Source: Paratinospora sagittata
Lineage: Eukaryota > Streptophyta > Magnoliopsida > Ranunculales > Menispermaceae
DNA: 64,000 nt
Assembly (NCBI GenBank): GCA_035771175.1
Contig: CM069589.1
Span: 32,041,701-32,105,700, forward strand
Reading direction: 5' to 3'
This document shows, piece by piece, positions 11,962 to 24,000 of the stretch (its first letter is position 1; each line of letters opens with the position of its first letter). The notes beneath the pieces were generated by a model, which saw nothing but the letters and a program-made list of their open reading frames with translations, did not search any database and had not been told where the DNA came from. The translations under genes and the position numbers were made by a program.

Positions 11962-12540
11962 ATGCAAACCAGGAAGAGAGGAAGGCCACATACTGTTCGT
12001 CCAGCAATGGAGGCACCTCCTGAGATTCAGGAACCGCCGCCTCCGACAACAGCACAGGCCACACCCGACACTGCCACTACACCTGGGAAGGCAATACCAC
12101 CCCCACCCGCACCCTTTGCCATGCCTTCAAGTATGGAAACCTTCTTCGCCGAATTTATTGAGGCGATGAAAGTCACTATTCAAATGGCCGTTCGTGAGAC
12201 CGCGGCCAGTCAGGTTGCCACGGTTCATGCACCTATAAGATTTGGGTTGGAATCTCAAACCGATCAGATTACCAAGTACAAGAGGCTACAACCTCTTACT
12301 TTTGCTGGCACCATTGAGGTTGATGAGGTGCAAAAGTGGCTGGATGAGTCAAAGAAGGCTCTTGATGCAATAGGAGTCAATGAGACTCAAAAAATTCCAC
12401 TAGCGACCTACCAACTTGTTGGTGGGGCAAACACATGGTGGATAACAGTGAAAGATGACCCAATGGTCAACATAACAGATATGACTTGGCAACAGTTCGA
12501 GTCAATGTTTATTGATGAGACATTTAGGCCTACAACCTGA
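11962..12540 (+). pseudogene. gag of A1, C-terminally truncated by deletion
   Basis: The frame opens at ATG 11962 (MQTRKRGRP), with a Pro-rich N-terminus and then a gypsy gag domain recognisable by KYKRLQPLTFAGT, VQKWLDESKKALDAIG, GANTWW and TWQQFESMF. This is the structural capsid-like protein that packages element RNA. After codon ~190 the sequence jumps to protease-region sequence: compared with A2 the segment equivalent to 31550-32417 is missing, with an AG microhomology at the junction. The zinc knuckle and the protease active site are therefore lost, and the frame ends at a stop created by the join. Confidence 0.85.
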
Positions 12541-15500
12541 ACCCACAAACATCACACTCCATGTCACATCACCGTTCGAATCTGGTATTGACGTGAACTT
12601 GTAGTGGTTGCGATGTGAGCTTCGTATGTCGGAGCAGATAATATGCAAATCATTTTGTGATGGATATTGAAGACTTCGACATCATCCTCAGCATGGACTG
12701 GCTAGCACCACTAAATGCAAAGATCGACTGTATGAAGAAGCAAGTTCAGTTAACCTTGCCTACATGAGAGTTTGTCAAGATTCAGGGAACAAGGAAATGG
12801 ATACACAAATCAACAGTTGCAGTTCTCAAGTCACAACTTCAAGCGTTATCCCTTGGTGACGGAAACGAATCACTAGCACTGTACCCTCTCGAAGTACATG
12901 ATGTTCTAGTCATATCTGAATTCCCAACAATGTTTTTAAATGACCTTCCTGGTCTACCTCCAGTTAGGGAATTCAATTTTGAGATCAACCTCATACCTGG
13001 GACAGGGCCTATCTCAATTCCACCATACAGAATGTCAAATGTCGAACTGGTCGAATTAGACAAACAACTGAAGGAATTATAGAGTAATGGCTTCATCAGA
13101 AAGAGTTCATCACCCTGGGGCGCTCCAGTTCTATTTGTTCGCAAAAATGATGGTTCGTTACGACTTTGGATTGATTATCGCAAGTTGAATAACGTCACCA
13201 TCAAGAACAAATATCTATTGCCCAGGATCGATGACTTGTTCGACCAACTTAGAGATGTCAAATACTTCTCTAAGATTGATTTACGGTCCGGTTATCACCA
13301 ACTCCGGATCCGAGAGTCGGACATCACCAAGACGGCGTTCAGAACTCGGTACGGTCATTACAAGTTCTTGGTTATGCCGTTCGGTCTAACAAATGCACCT
13401 GCTGCATTCATGGATTTGATGAATCGCATATTCAAGTTATACTTAGACCGATTTGTGGTGGTTTTTGTGGACGACATCTTGATATATTCCTCAACCGAGG
13501 AAGACCATAAGATACATTTGAAGATAGTCCTCCAGACCTTGAGAAGCCACCAACTGTATGCAAAGTTGAGTAAGTGCGAATTTTGGGAGAAGAGAGTTCA
13601 ATTCCTAGGCCATGTGTGTCACGCCTGGGTTGCACCGCAGTGCCCCCTACCCAGGGTGATGAGTACCCCAATCTACAGGGCGTACTCCAGACATTACGGA
13701 CCCATAATATTGTCATTGGCTCAGTGGTTACTCAGATTGCAAAATCTAACTCCTTAAGGGAGGTTCGAGTTCGAATCTAGGGGAGGCCCTCCCTGTGTTG
13801 TGGATTGTGCAGGGGGTAAAAGACTCCCTGTGGATTGGGAGGAGACAATATTATGGGTTCATAATGGCTGGAGTACGCCTTGTAGATTGGGGTACTCATC
13901 ACCCTGGGTAGGGGGCACTGCGGTGCAACCCAGGCGTGACAATGTGGTTTCAGGCAATGGCATTGAGGTAGATCCTTCTAAGGTTGAAACAGTTTTAAAC
14001 TGGAAGCAGCCTACCACTGTTACTCAGATTAGGAGTTTTCTTGGTTTGGCTGGCTATTGCAGACGCTTCATTAAGGACTTCTCAAAGATTGCTGAACCTA
14101 TGACCAAGCTCACTCAAAAAGACGTGCGATTTATCTAGAATCCCGCCTGTGAAGCATCATTTCAGGAATTGAAGAAACGCTTCACAACAACACCTGTACT
14201 TATCACTCCAAGAAATGCAATTGGATTTTCATTATACACCGACGCCTCTCTCCAAGGCTTAGGTGCCGCGCTAATGCAAGAAGGCCAAGTGGTTGCATAT
14301 GCATCCAGACAACTGAAGATTCATGAGGGTAATTACCCAACACATGACTTGGAACTTGCAGCTGTCGTATTTGCACTGAAATTATGGCGACATTACCTAT
14401 ACGGTGAACGGTTCGAGGTCTTCTCAGATCACAAGAGTCTTAAGTACATATACACTCAGAGAGACCTAAACCTCCGCCAGAGACGATGGTTGGAATTCTT
14501 GAAAGATTATGACTTTCAACTCCAGTACCATCTCGGAAAGGCCAATGTTGTGGCTGATGCCCTGAGTAGAAAATCTTATGTTGCTTGCACTCTTAACTAC
14601 GAAATGGGGAAGTTGGCTACAGAGATGGAGAACTTTAACCTACAACTGAACGAAGAGGGACTAAGACCACGACTCTCTCAATTATCAGCCAACTCTGAGC
14701 TCGTTCGAAAGATTTCAGCTGCTCAAGCCAATGACCCTATGTTAATGGAGAAATGAGAACTTCTACGCAGCGGACAGGACCTTCCTCACTGGTCGGTCGC
14801 TGAAGACGGGACCATTTTCTATAAAAAGCGTCTCTGTCTACCGAACGATCCTGAGGTTCGAAAAAAAGTGCTCACTGAGATGCACTGTTCGAGGTACGCT
14901 ATGCATCCTGGGGGTGACAAGATGTACAAGGATGCCAAGCGACAATTCTGGTTTTCTGGAATGAAGAAGGCAATTGCAAACTTCGTTGCTCGATGTCTCG
15001 TTTGCCAGCAAGTTAAGGCAGAATGAAAACTTCCCTCTGGACTTCTCCAGCCGTTACCTATTGGAGAATGGAAATGGGAGAACATCGCAATGGATTTTGT
15101 TACGGCCTTACCTCGAAACAATAAAGGACAAGATGCTATATGGGTCATCATTGACAGACTTACAAAATCTGCACACTTCTTGCCAATAAAGTTCACAGAT
15201 AATCCCGCCAAACTTGCAGAACTATATGAAAAAGAGATCATACGCCTTCATGGCAGACTACTCACGATCGTCTCTGATCGAGACCCTCGATTCACATCAA
15301 ACTTTTGGAAAAGCTTCCAAAGTATAATGGGTTCTAAGATCACTATGAGCATAGCCTTCCACCCTCAGACTGATGGGCAGTCAGAGCGGCTTATCCAAAT
15401 CTTAGAAGACATGTTACGATGCTGCATTTTGGACTTTAATGACGAATGGGCAAAGTATTTACATTTAGCTGAGTTTGCATACAACAACAGCGACCAAACT

Positions 15501-16070
15501 AGTATCGGCATGGCACCGTACGAGGCTCTCTATGGTCGCCTTTGCAGATCTCCGGTGTGCTAGTTAGATATGGCAGATCGACTGCAGTTATGCCCTGAAC
15601 TAATTCAAGAGACTTTTGAGAAGATCATACTAGTAAAGGAATGACTTCGTGTTGCACAAAGTCGATAGAAGAGCTATGCTGACAAACAGAGACAACCTCT
15701 AGAATTTGATAAGGGGGACTTTGTTTTTCTAAAAGTCCAGCCCACAAGAGGTATTGGTAAACTTGTTTATCGTCTGTCTCTTCCATCGTCCATGCCTAAG
15801 GTTCATAACGTTTTTCATGTATCTATGCTTCGCAAGTATCGTCCTGATCCTTCGCATATCATCCCTTTGGTCGAAGTTCGGGTTGAGGAAGGAAATAAGT
15901 ATCAAGAGAGAGCGATACAGATTTTAGATAGAAAAACTCAAGAACTACGGCGACGTAGCATTCCACTTGTGAAAGTGCTATGGGATCACCACGGCGTAGA
16001 GGAAGCAACATGGGAACTAGAAGCAACAATTAAACAGAAATATCCTGAATTATTTTCTAGTATCGACTGA
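12541..16070 (+). pseudogene. pol of A1: RT, RNase H, integrase, chromodomain-like tail
   Basis: The broken frames spell out a gypsy pol. The reverse transcriptase includes the [10 protein letters not shown] active site at about 13465-13495 and is split at 13617 by a 325-bp insertion. RNase H follows (14169-14756, [18 protein letters not shown]). The integrase core has MDFVTALP (15090), SDRDPRFTS (about 15277) and DGQSERLIQ, the catalytic Asp-Asp-Glu. The C-terminal tail (15792-16070, IQILDRKTQELRRRSIPLVKVLW, HHGVEEATWELE) resembles the chromodomain of Tekay/Del elements. Stops include TAG near 13081, TGA in the linker near 15025, TGA at 15642 (shared with A2) and TAG near 15561. The protease is absent. 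Not functional. Confidence 0.9.
13617..13941 (+). mobile_element. 325-bp foldback element with a tRNA-like (SINE-type) core, inserted in A1 RT
   Basis: The arms 13617-13714 and 13844-13941 are 98 bp each, perfect inverted repeats except for four mismatches, beginning TGTCACGCCTGGGTTGCACC. Perfect ATGTG duplications flank it (13612-13616 and 13942-13946), and A2 has the uninterrupted site. The 129-bp loop contains a pol III A box (TGGCTCAGTGG, 13717-13727) and a B box (GGTTCGAGTTC, 13762-13772, or the overlapping GTTCGAATC), spaced about 45-50 bp as in tRNA-derived SINEs. It has no coding capacity. It could be a MITE that captured a SINE, or a SINE derivative with duplicated inverted flanks. 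Confidence 0.85.
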
Positions 16071-16167
16071 TGATGTGATACATTGTACTATTCTCACTTA
16101 TCAATAAAATGATGAAACTTTGTTTACACCTATCTTAATACATTGTTTCACTTGAATAACTACACAG

Positions 16168-16665
16168 ATGTCTTAAAATAATACCAACGGATATAGTGAT
16201 GCACACACGAAGTGGCCTCCATGTCAATCTGTGATGACTCCTTCAGGATCTGAGTCAAGTCACAACTACTTTGCATCACCAACTCCATCACCACACAGAC
16301 AGCGATCCATATCGCCAGAGCGTGCATGGCTTTTTCGTAACAATCTCGTGCCATTATCTTGGCAGGACCTTCTACCAAAATTGTCAGGCCGCCGAATTCG
16401 AGCAACAACACGAAAAAGTATTCCACCGCTCAACCTACCTCCCCTCAAACGATGTAACCAGCGCCCTCCACCACCATCTGTTATGCAAAGGTTGGAATCT
16501 CCCGAGGATGAGTCTGATTCCATTTGCTCTCCATGGTTTTATGATGATGAGGATTCCACCGGCCACAGTGTTATTCAGGGACCATACAAGCACTACCCTG
16601 AACTCGCAAAAGATGACGCCGGCAGTGAGTCTCAAGCAGATAACCATCATAACTACTTGAATTGA
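16168..16665 (+). pseudogene. ORF3 of A1: extra ORF between pol and the 3' LTR
   Basis: A 166-codon frame runs from ATG 16168 to TGA 16665, about 100 bp after pol and 33 bp before the 3' LTR. It is interrupted only by TAA at codon 3 (16174); a usable frame is open from 16231. The protein is Pro/Ser/Arg-rich with SPTPSPHRQRSISPERAW, WQDLLPKL, then a Pro-rich basic stretch (IPPLNLPPLKR) and an acidic end (WFYDDEDSTGH, DDAGSESQADNHHNYLN). There are no membrane segments, so it is not env-like. A2 has the same frame at exactly the same length (35723-36220). I recognise no family. It is not a usual component of Tekay/Del elements. Confidence 0.65.
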
Positions 16666-16680
16666 TTTCGAGGGCGAAAT

Positions 16681-16698
16681 CCCTTTAAGGGGGTAGAG
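16681..16698 (+). other. Polypurine tract of A1
   Basis: TTTAAGGGGGTAGAG directly precedes the TG of the 3' LTR, where plus-strand DNA synthesis is primed. In A2 the G run at this place has grown to about thirteen G. Confidence 0.7.
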
Positions 16699-17318
16699 TG
16701 TAATACCCTAGGATTGCACAAAAAAAAAAAAAATTCAGGGGCAATGCCCGAACGTTCAGGCACATGCTCGAACGTTTAGGCGCAATGCTCGAACGTTCAG
16801 GCGCATGCCCGAACGTTTAGGCGCATGCCCGAACGTTCAGGCGCCAAAAACCTCTATATAAACCAACCCCATCTTCATTTTTCACTCCAAATTCACTCCA
16901 ATTTGTGATTTTTCCTCATCTTTTCACTCATTTTGAGTTTTTAGTCTTTTGAGACTCTCTGTTCGAGACTCTCGGTGTGGTGAGTCGAAGTTCTGTCTGG
17001 AGGAAAGCACCAAATCTAAAAAAAAGAAGAAATTCTTATCTGAATGTGGGGAACGAAACATAGGAAATTATGGTGGACTGGGTGCAGGTTATGGGGCCAA
17101 CATTTTGTACCATTTGTGTTATTCATTGGGAATTTTGGGGAGTATGTTCCCTTGACCATTTTATGTACAAAAATATTCTGAATTAAATGAAATCAGGCTT
17201 GTACTGTATATTTTATATTTTCGCTGCGCACTCTGTTGTTACCATTGTTATTACTCTAAATGCGCGCCCCGTCCGCGAGTGTACCGCTAGTTTAGGCGCG
17301 TCCGGGCGGGGTGTGACA
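16699..17318 (+). repeat. 3' LTR of A1, internally deleted
   Basis: It has the same termini as the 5' LTR but is only 620 bp. The sequence jumps from ACATAGG (equivalent to 7285) to AAATTA (equivalent to 8159), an 873-bp deletion at an AGG microhomology. Its U3 carries five GAACGTT-type units (about 16740-16845), against one in the 5' LTR. Confidence 0.92.
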
Positions 17319-17437
17319 TGTTCTATTTGATTAAAAGCCTCAATTAATTTAAGGAACACAAGATTAACATAAGATAAATTTAAAATTGACAAAATTGGCC
17401 AAGTCACCAAATTCACCCCCGGGTGACTATCACAAAG

Positions 17438-19820
17438 AACTTATGGTTCCCTATCACAATATCCTTTCAATTAAGCTCATATTTTACAATATAAGCCAAA
17501 AATTAAATTAGGAAATATGTCCAAAATTTGTTTTTGCCCAAAAATAAATGAATCAATATAAACATATTCTTTAAATATGTGATATCTATTTTCTCATATA
17601 TCTTTAAAGTCAACCAAGATCTTTTGGATCTGGTATAATATTAAGCATTACCAATATATAATTTTGCTTCATATGACAATGTAATATTCACTTTTTGAAG
17701 CCATAAATAATTTTTCAATTCCAACCTCCTTTTCATTATAAACGTTGCTAAAGATCAATCATTTGGAACATATGACATTGTCATTTTATCCCACATCATT
17801 TGCAAATACTTTTATATTTCATTATCAGTTTTGTGTTGCAACAATCTTATTCTACTTTGGGTGGAACGGTGGATATATTTCAAATGATTATAGCCATAAA
17901 ATCCAATAATTGTAACTATCATAGTTCTCAATTTTCAATCAGGCCTTTGCCATATTCGTTTTCTTCCATAATCATGACCTTAATTTGTCATATTTATTTT
18001 CTCATTTATTATCCTGACCTTTGTTGTATTCATTTTTTCATCCATAATTATGGTTTTTTCCACATTCATTTTTCATCTATTATGCCTTTGCCATATTTAT
18101 TTTCTCATTTATGATCATTAATTAAAATATTATTCATTTAAGGAAATGATAAGCTTGGTAATTCTTCATTATTATTTTTTTCTTGAGAAGACTTTAATAC
18201 TCTCCATATTGGCACTTTAGGAGCATATATACTCAAATGTAAAATAATGTTTTCTTTAACTTTTTTTTCGCATATCTTTGATCTTGCACCTTTGAGTGCA
18301 TTTGATCATAAAGAGTTTTTGGCTAATTTTTTTTTTATATAATTTTAAGTTATAAAATAATTTCTCTACAGTTTTTTGCCAAATGAATCAAAATATAATA
18401 ATATAGCTTCAAGCTATATGATTTTTCTTCATGGCTTGAGGCTATGAACAAAATATAAAATAATATGTAAATATATTTTAGCAATGTCTAATAAAAAAAT
18501 ACCTTCATTATAGGCTTATGCCCATAATGAAGGTATTAAATTATATTTACAACATATAAATAAAATGGTGGTTACAAAGTTAATATAATGAATTGTAGGT
18601 TATGAACTTAAGGGAATATGAAAAAGTTGCAAAGTTACTTCTATGATTTGGGGGCTATAATACATTTATAATATAAAGATAATCATTAGGAAGCATAAGA
18701 ATAATAATAATAATAATAATAAATAAATAAATAAATAAAATAAAATAAAAAAGGGTTGAAGTAGAAAACAATGAGATCTGAAAAAGTAACTTATTTTTAC
18801 CTATTTGGCATCTCCAGTGGTTAAAAGCAAATAAATAAATGAAAAAAAAAAGTTGGCAAAATAGAAAGGGGAAAAGACCAAAGAAGACGGTGGTGAGGTA
18901 TATATATATATACATTAGTTTATTTATTACGCACTTTAAGATGTGTGATACACATTTATTTAATAGTTATATATGTGTAATTACATATTTAATTGTACTT
19001 TTAGTATTTAAATTAGCATTTCCCAATTTGAAAAGCTTTAAAGAAGAGTTTATATGCTGTACAACATTTTTTTTCTGTTATATTAGATATATTTGATAGA
19101 AAGTAATTGGGAGGTTCTAATTCTCTTTTTGTTTTTGCACCTCATTAATTGCCTAGTAATAATGTACTGAATTGGGGTATGTGTATCAATTGCCAGACAG
19201 GCCATGAGCAAGAAAGGGCGAAAAAATTGCAGAGTAAGAATAGCATATAAAATTTTCATCAATATAATAACAAAAGGGCATTGTTGAAATTATATGTAAA
19301 ATAATTTGAAAAAGGTGAAATATTCTCATTATAATAATATAGATTTTCATAAGTAAAAAAATTATAAGGAAGAAAATAGTAGGATGTCAATTATTCGATT
19401 TGGGTTAGTTTTATATTTAAAATGAACCCAAACCAAAATTAATTGGTTTGACATTTTACCAAACTAAATCTAACAATCAACTATATTAATTTAAACCGAA
19501 CCAAATTGAATATATGCTATTATTTGATTTAGTTTGGGTTCATCAATTTAAATTTTTAAATATATTTATTAAATTATGGAATTCATTGACTATATATACA
19601 TAATACATGTGTATAAAGTAAATCTAATGAACATCTAAAAACTTTGAAAACTTCTTATTATATAGGATGATAATGCAAATATATATAGTAATAAATACAT
19701 CATAAAAGGAACTTAAATATCCTCAAAGTCTCAAATTGTAAACGGAACCGAATTGATTGGATTATACATTGTTTTAACTTAAACTGAATCAAACTCATTG
19801 AAAATTAAACCAGACGTATG
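17438..19820. other. AT-rich intergenic DNA, no gene seen
   Basis: It holds a loose ~45-bp tandem repeat of TTTGCCATATTTATTTTCTCATTTAT-like units (about 17942-18118), a tight hairpin (18498-18537), an (AAT)n/(AAAT)n microsatellite (18703-18750), and a repeat-like stretch with AACCCAAACC/GGTTTGG words (about 19383-19810). No reading frame with coding character was found on either strand. Confidence 0.4.
18498..18537. other. Tight 40-bp hairpin
   Basis: AATACCTTCATTAT pairs with ATAATGAAGGTATT (14 of 14). After one mismatch GGC pairs with GCC, leaving a TTAT loop. No neighbouring gene is recognised. Confidence 0.55.
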
Positions 19821-19822
19821 TA

Positions 19823-20440
19823 AGGGTGACAATTCGACACATTTGGACCAGTCTGGCCTGACCCAATCGAGCCTAAAGATGTATGAGCCGAGTCAAGTCC
19901 AATCTTATTTTATTAATAGACCGAGCTGAATCAAACTTATATTTAAAATCAAGGTCCAAATATGATCCAATTAATATATGAGCTTTTTGACCGAACTTGC
20001 ATACCGAACCTACGAGCTATTTCTGTGGAGCCAATTTATAGGCTAGATTGAACATATTAAAATAAATATTTTGGTACTTTAAAATTTATATTTATAACAA
20101 ATTAAAATACACAAATTATAAATTAAAAAGAATATTATTTATAATGTTAAAAAAAATATAACCGTACATCTAATGATTACAATATTAAATTCATTATAAT
20201 AAATTAAATAAAACTTTACATTTTTTGGATTCATTTTAAAATATATAAATAAATAAATATTAAATTATAATTTAGACTGGGCTTTGGGTTAAATCTACTT
20301 TCGAGCTTATGAGCCAAGTTTTTGGATTGAATCGATTTTTAATAAGTCGGCTCAGATCCGCTCAAATAAAATATTGAATCGAACCGAGTAGGCCCATAAA
20401 TTAGTCGAGGCCCAGGTTGAGCCGGTCCAAACAAGAAGAG
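19823..20440. repeat. Probable non-autonomous TIR element
   Basis: The left end (GGGTGACAATTCGACACATT, then TTTGGACCAGTCTGGCCTGA) and the inverted right end (GTTTGGACCGGCTCAACCTGG) are degenerate inverted repeats around AT-rich DNA. The exact ends and target duplication could not be fixed. Similar GGTTCGGTT/AACCGAACC-rich patches lie at about 21595-21750, 58020-58160 and 60331-60480. Confidence 0.4.
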
Positions 20441-21053
20441 CACATAGATCCCGAGCCCAATTGCCTCCCCTCGACTTATTGATTCAATTAAGCTCGATTT
20501 TGCAGTTTAATCCAAACCACTAACACAGGCCAAAAAATTTCAATATCCACAAAATGACTGCCATGGTATAAAGCTCCATTGTCAATGGGACCAGAAATTG
20601 GTAAACCGAGGTTGGAATGGAATTGGTTTTTGTTTATGAGCAAATTAAAGTTCCATTTTCCGATGTAACCAAAGCAGATGGAGCGATCCTAACTTTATGT
20701 ACATTATTTATTTACTTTTTAAAAACCTCCTGATACTACATGTATTATTTTATTAAACTTTACTGATCTCGTGTTTCAGCCCGAGTGTATTTAATATAGG
20801 AAAGTTGGTAAGTAGTACCATGCCACCCTCCGTTGGATGGTGATATCCTGGCTAATTTGGTTCAATGTCACCCACAAGCATTCACGGATCTTCAACAGCG
20901 GGAAATGCGGAAGGCCCTTAATAATTTATAAGATTAAGATTGATGGCCGGTCCCTATTTCCGAAGTACCAAACTCGAATGAATCAAATACTCAAGTAAGA
21001 GTTAAGTGCCCTTGAGAGGTTTTGACTAATCTCAGAAGAAAAGGACGTTAACA
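20441..21053 (+). promoter_or_regulatory. Upstream region of the cytochrome b5 gene
   Basis: This 600-bp stretch before the start codon must hold the promoter and 5' leader. No clear TATA box or other element could be assigned with confidence. A short AAAGTTGGTAAG-containing, AT-moderate stretch just upstream is free of obvious transposon sequence. Confidence 0.25.
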
Positions 21054-24000
21054 ATGAAGAAGATGTACAGTTTGCAAGAAGCCGCGCAGCACAATACAAG
21101 AGAGAACTGTTGGGTCATCGTAGATGGAAAGGTACGTTTGCCTCAAATATTTCTCATATATATATATATATATATATATGCTTCCCTTTTTCTTTTCTTT
21201 TTTTTTTAGCCTACTTCAGCAGTACTGATGGATAAATAGATCTACATTTTTCATTTTTCATCAAGTAATTACACTCTCTCCTTAGTGGGTATTGGCTTTG
21301 GGTGTTTGTTCCTTTCCAGATTCTATGGACTAAATTTGCAAGTGCCTTATTGTCACTTAGATCCAAATGATAAAATTCAGTATTTTAAGACTTTTGAAGG
21401 GGAAAAAGAATTTATAATGATCAATTAATAAGACTGGTATTTTTTGGGGAAGCAGGATTATAATAGGATTACTTTTATTCTACCTCTTTGATGCTTCTAT
21501 ATAAAGTTGGATTTGGTGTTATATAAGGGGTGCAACACATGCTTGGTATACTCTACCATTACTTCCCTAAATTTCAGTACATGATCAAACACCCAAAGCC
21601 AATTAACCAAAATCAGAATAAGTTCGGTTCGGTTCAGTTGATTGATTGGTTCAGTTTCGATTTTTGAAACATAAAATTGAACAAGGTTCGGTTAGATTTT
21701 AGTTTTTAGTGAAAATTAAACCAAATCGATCCGTGTACATCCCTATTAGATGGTTCCTTCCCTACTTACCTGCTCTAGTGGGAGAGAATCAAATCCAACT
21801 AAGATAATAAAAGAGGTTGTCTTAGTTTGGGCCTCAGCACCAAATTTTGTAGAGCCTTAATACTTTGGGAAGTTCATTTTACCCATCAACTAGATTAAAT
21901 TGACCAAATCAAATATTTTAAGTTGAGTCTAAAAATTTGTAATCCGAGGTAATTTGAATTGGGCCAAGATTTTATAATTTAGTCCAAAGCTCTATTTATT
22001 ATTTTTCACTATAAACATTTACCATGGTTGAATTATTCAAAATGTTATAATGTAGATAATGTACAAAAAAAAAATCATCTTAATAATTATTATAATATTC
22101 ACATTTAACTTAGAAATAGCTTTATAAAATATTGTTTAAAATCCATAGATATATAGAGTAGAATATGTAATTTTATAGTCTATATATTAAATATTGTAAC
22201 CCAACCAACCGTTGGTTAGTTTAAAGGGTCTATTGAGTTAGATTGGATTAGGTTCTTTTTATTTTTTACTTGACTCAGTTGAATTGTATTAGTAAACTAA
22301 AATTGACCCAATCTAATGAACATCCCTACTTAGTATCCAAAAAGTATTATGCACTCTATGCCTAGGTTGTCAATAGGGCTTTGGCCTCCTTAATTTACGT
22401 CTATGGGGGTCCTTCAAGTCTACTTATCAGCTGTCGAGTTATCACGACACCATTGGTCATTAGGTTTCTCTCAAAATTTATCTTGGCGGTCATGCCCTCC
22501 ATGTGTCCATATCTGAGCAAAGTCTATATTCAAATAAAGAAAAAATTGAGATCATTAAAATACTTGTAAGCTTATAAAGTATATCTATGCACAAAAATTG
22601 TTCCCATATTGATAGATTAGGCCTAATAAAACAATTAAATTAACAGTTGTAATTAACTCCCACCAAGGAAATATTTTTCATAAATATTTACTAACGAATT
22701 ATATATGATTAAAATACTAACAAATAATTTGAATAAAATATAAAAATTAATACTAAATACTTAATAACTAATCATAACAAAAATTCTACCCTACTCTAAA
22801 TAATATTGTGTACTATATTTGAACTTGTACGATAGTTGTATATCAAAGGATGTGCCAACTTCATGAACTATGAGTAGGTGGGGAACAAATAGGAAGACCA
22901 TATCTTAGGCAATATTAAGATCTATTTAGGATTTTAACTATAAATACACTTAGTCGTTTGCACCAGCCATAATGTCTTTTGCAACCTAAAATTTCCTCTA
23001 AGTATTGTAGCTACTAGGATTTAAAAAGGCTTTGACCAGCATTACATTTATATGTGTCATCATTGATAGCTTTGTGTTGTCTTTTACACTCAATGCTCTT
23101 TTTGAGCCTTAGCAAGCTTTATATAAAACAACTGTGCATGTTTGTAATTTAAAGAGAAATGGAAAGGTGATAGACAAGTAAAAAAAATCAATGGCTCAAT
23201 GTGTCAATGAGTGATAGGTTTTGGTTGAAGTCGGGTTTTGTTTTACTGCATGGGATATTGGGGTGTAGCAATTGGGGTTATGTCAATTGGGACCCATGAT
23301 GCCCTGAATCATGTTTAATCCCCTTAAGTATGGAAGCTGTTGGAAAAAGTGAAACAGAAATATTGTGAAACCCCAAACCACTTTGAAGTTATACTATGTT
23401 TTTTTTTTTTGTCAAAAATGTTATACTATGGTTGGATAATAGGTTGCCCATTGTTAAAATGTTTTACTTCATCTTGATACTTATATTTCTATTAAAAAGC
23501 TAATAACTAATCTACAACTGATTGTGCTCATAGGCTCATAGCAATATTCAAACAAAGGTTTAGTCTATATTTGGAACCATTAAGAAATCACCTCTAATAT
23601 CATAATCCAAATTAATACTTGGGAATAATTTAAATTAAATTATATCAAGAGTGTATAGTTTCAATTGTATTAACTGAGTAGCAATACCAATTATTATAGA
23701 CAACATGACATTGCCTTACAAAAAGTTCTTGCACCCAATTCTAATATAGGAAAGTATTAGGCGGGAGTTTTGCTAGAATTTAATACTGTACTCAACACAC
23801 ACACATATATATATATATTAATTTGAGGCTTGCATTCATGCTTTTTTGTCCTAAAACCATGCCACCTACTAATGGGATTCTTGGTAGAGTAACCCTGCAT
23901 TGATATTTATAACAAACATAAATCCAAATATCAACTTTAATACAATAATTAGATTATCTTAAATCATGTGTTGATACGTGATTCAAAATAATATATATAA

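Larger units (their letters stand above)
7001..17318 (+). mobile_element. Ty3/gypsy chromovirus element A1 (Tekay/Del-like), non-autonomous
   Basis: The element runs from TGTAATACC to GTGTGACA with perfect TGTTC duplications (6996-7000 and 17319-17323). Order: 5' LTR, Met-tRNA-type primer site, AT-rich tandem leader, ORF1, hairpin region, gag, pol (protease remnant, reverse transcriptase, RNase H, integrase, chromodomain-like tail), ORF3, polypurine tract, 3' LTR. The pol tail and the TTTCGAGGGCGAAAT segment before the 3' LTR point to the Tekay/Del chromovirus lineage. It is defective: many stops and frameshifts, about 868 bp of gag-protease missing compared with A2, a 325-bp insertion in reverse transcriptase, and an 873-bp deletion in the 3' LTR. 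Confidence 0.93.
4913..17432 (+). mobile_element. Solo LTR S1 (2.2 kb), split by gypsy element A1
   Basis: The outer boundaries are TGTTGACC at 4913 and GACTATCA at 17432, flanked by perfect CAAAG duplications (4908-4912 and 17433-17437). Removing A1 and one copy of its target site leaves 4913-7000 plus 17324-17432, about 2197 bp. TG...CA ends, a 5-bp duplication, a TATA box (5752) and no recognisable coding region fit a solo LTR. A second copy (S2, 25485-39436) has the same ends and length in reverse orientation. Orientation here rests on the TATA box. A short non-coding element with LTR-like ends is the alternative. Confidence 0.75.

Noticed and set aside
13717..13790. A tRNA gene in the loop of the foldback element
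   Set aside because: A and B boxes are present, but no full cloverleaf with anticodon arm and acceptor stem could be drawn; a SINE-type remnant fits better.
16168..16665. ORF3 as an envelope gene
   Set aside because: There is no signal peptide, transmembrane segment or cysteine pattern; the product is hydrophilic and Pro/Arg-rich.
22381..22569. A small gene in cytochrome b5 intron 1
   Set aside because: The 62-codon ORF has no recognisable family, start context or codon character.
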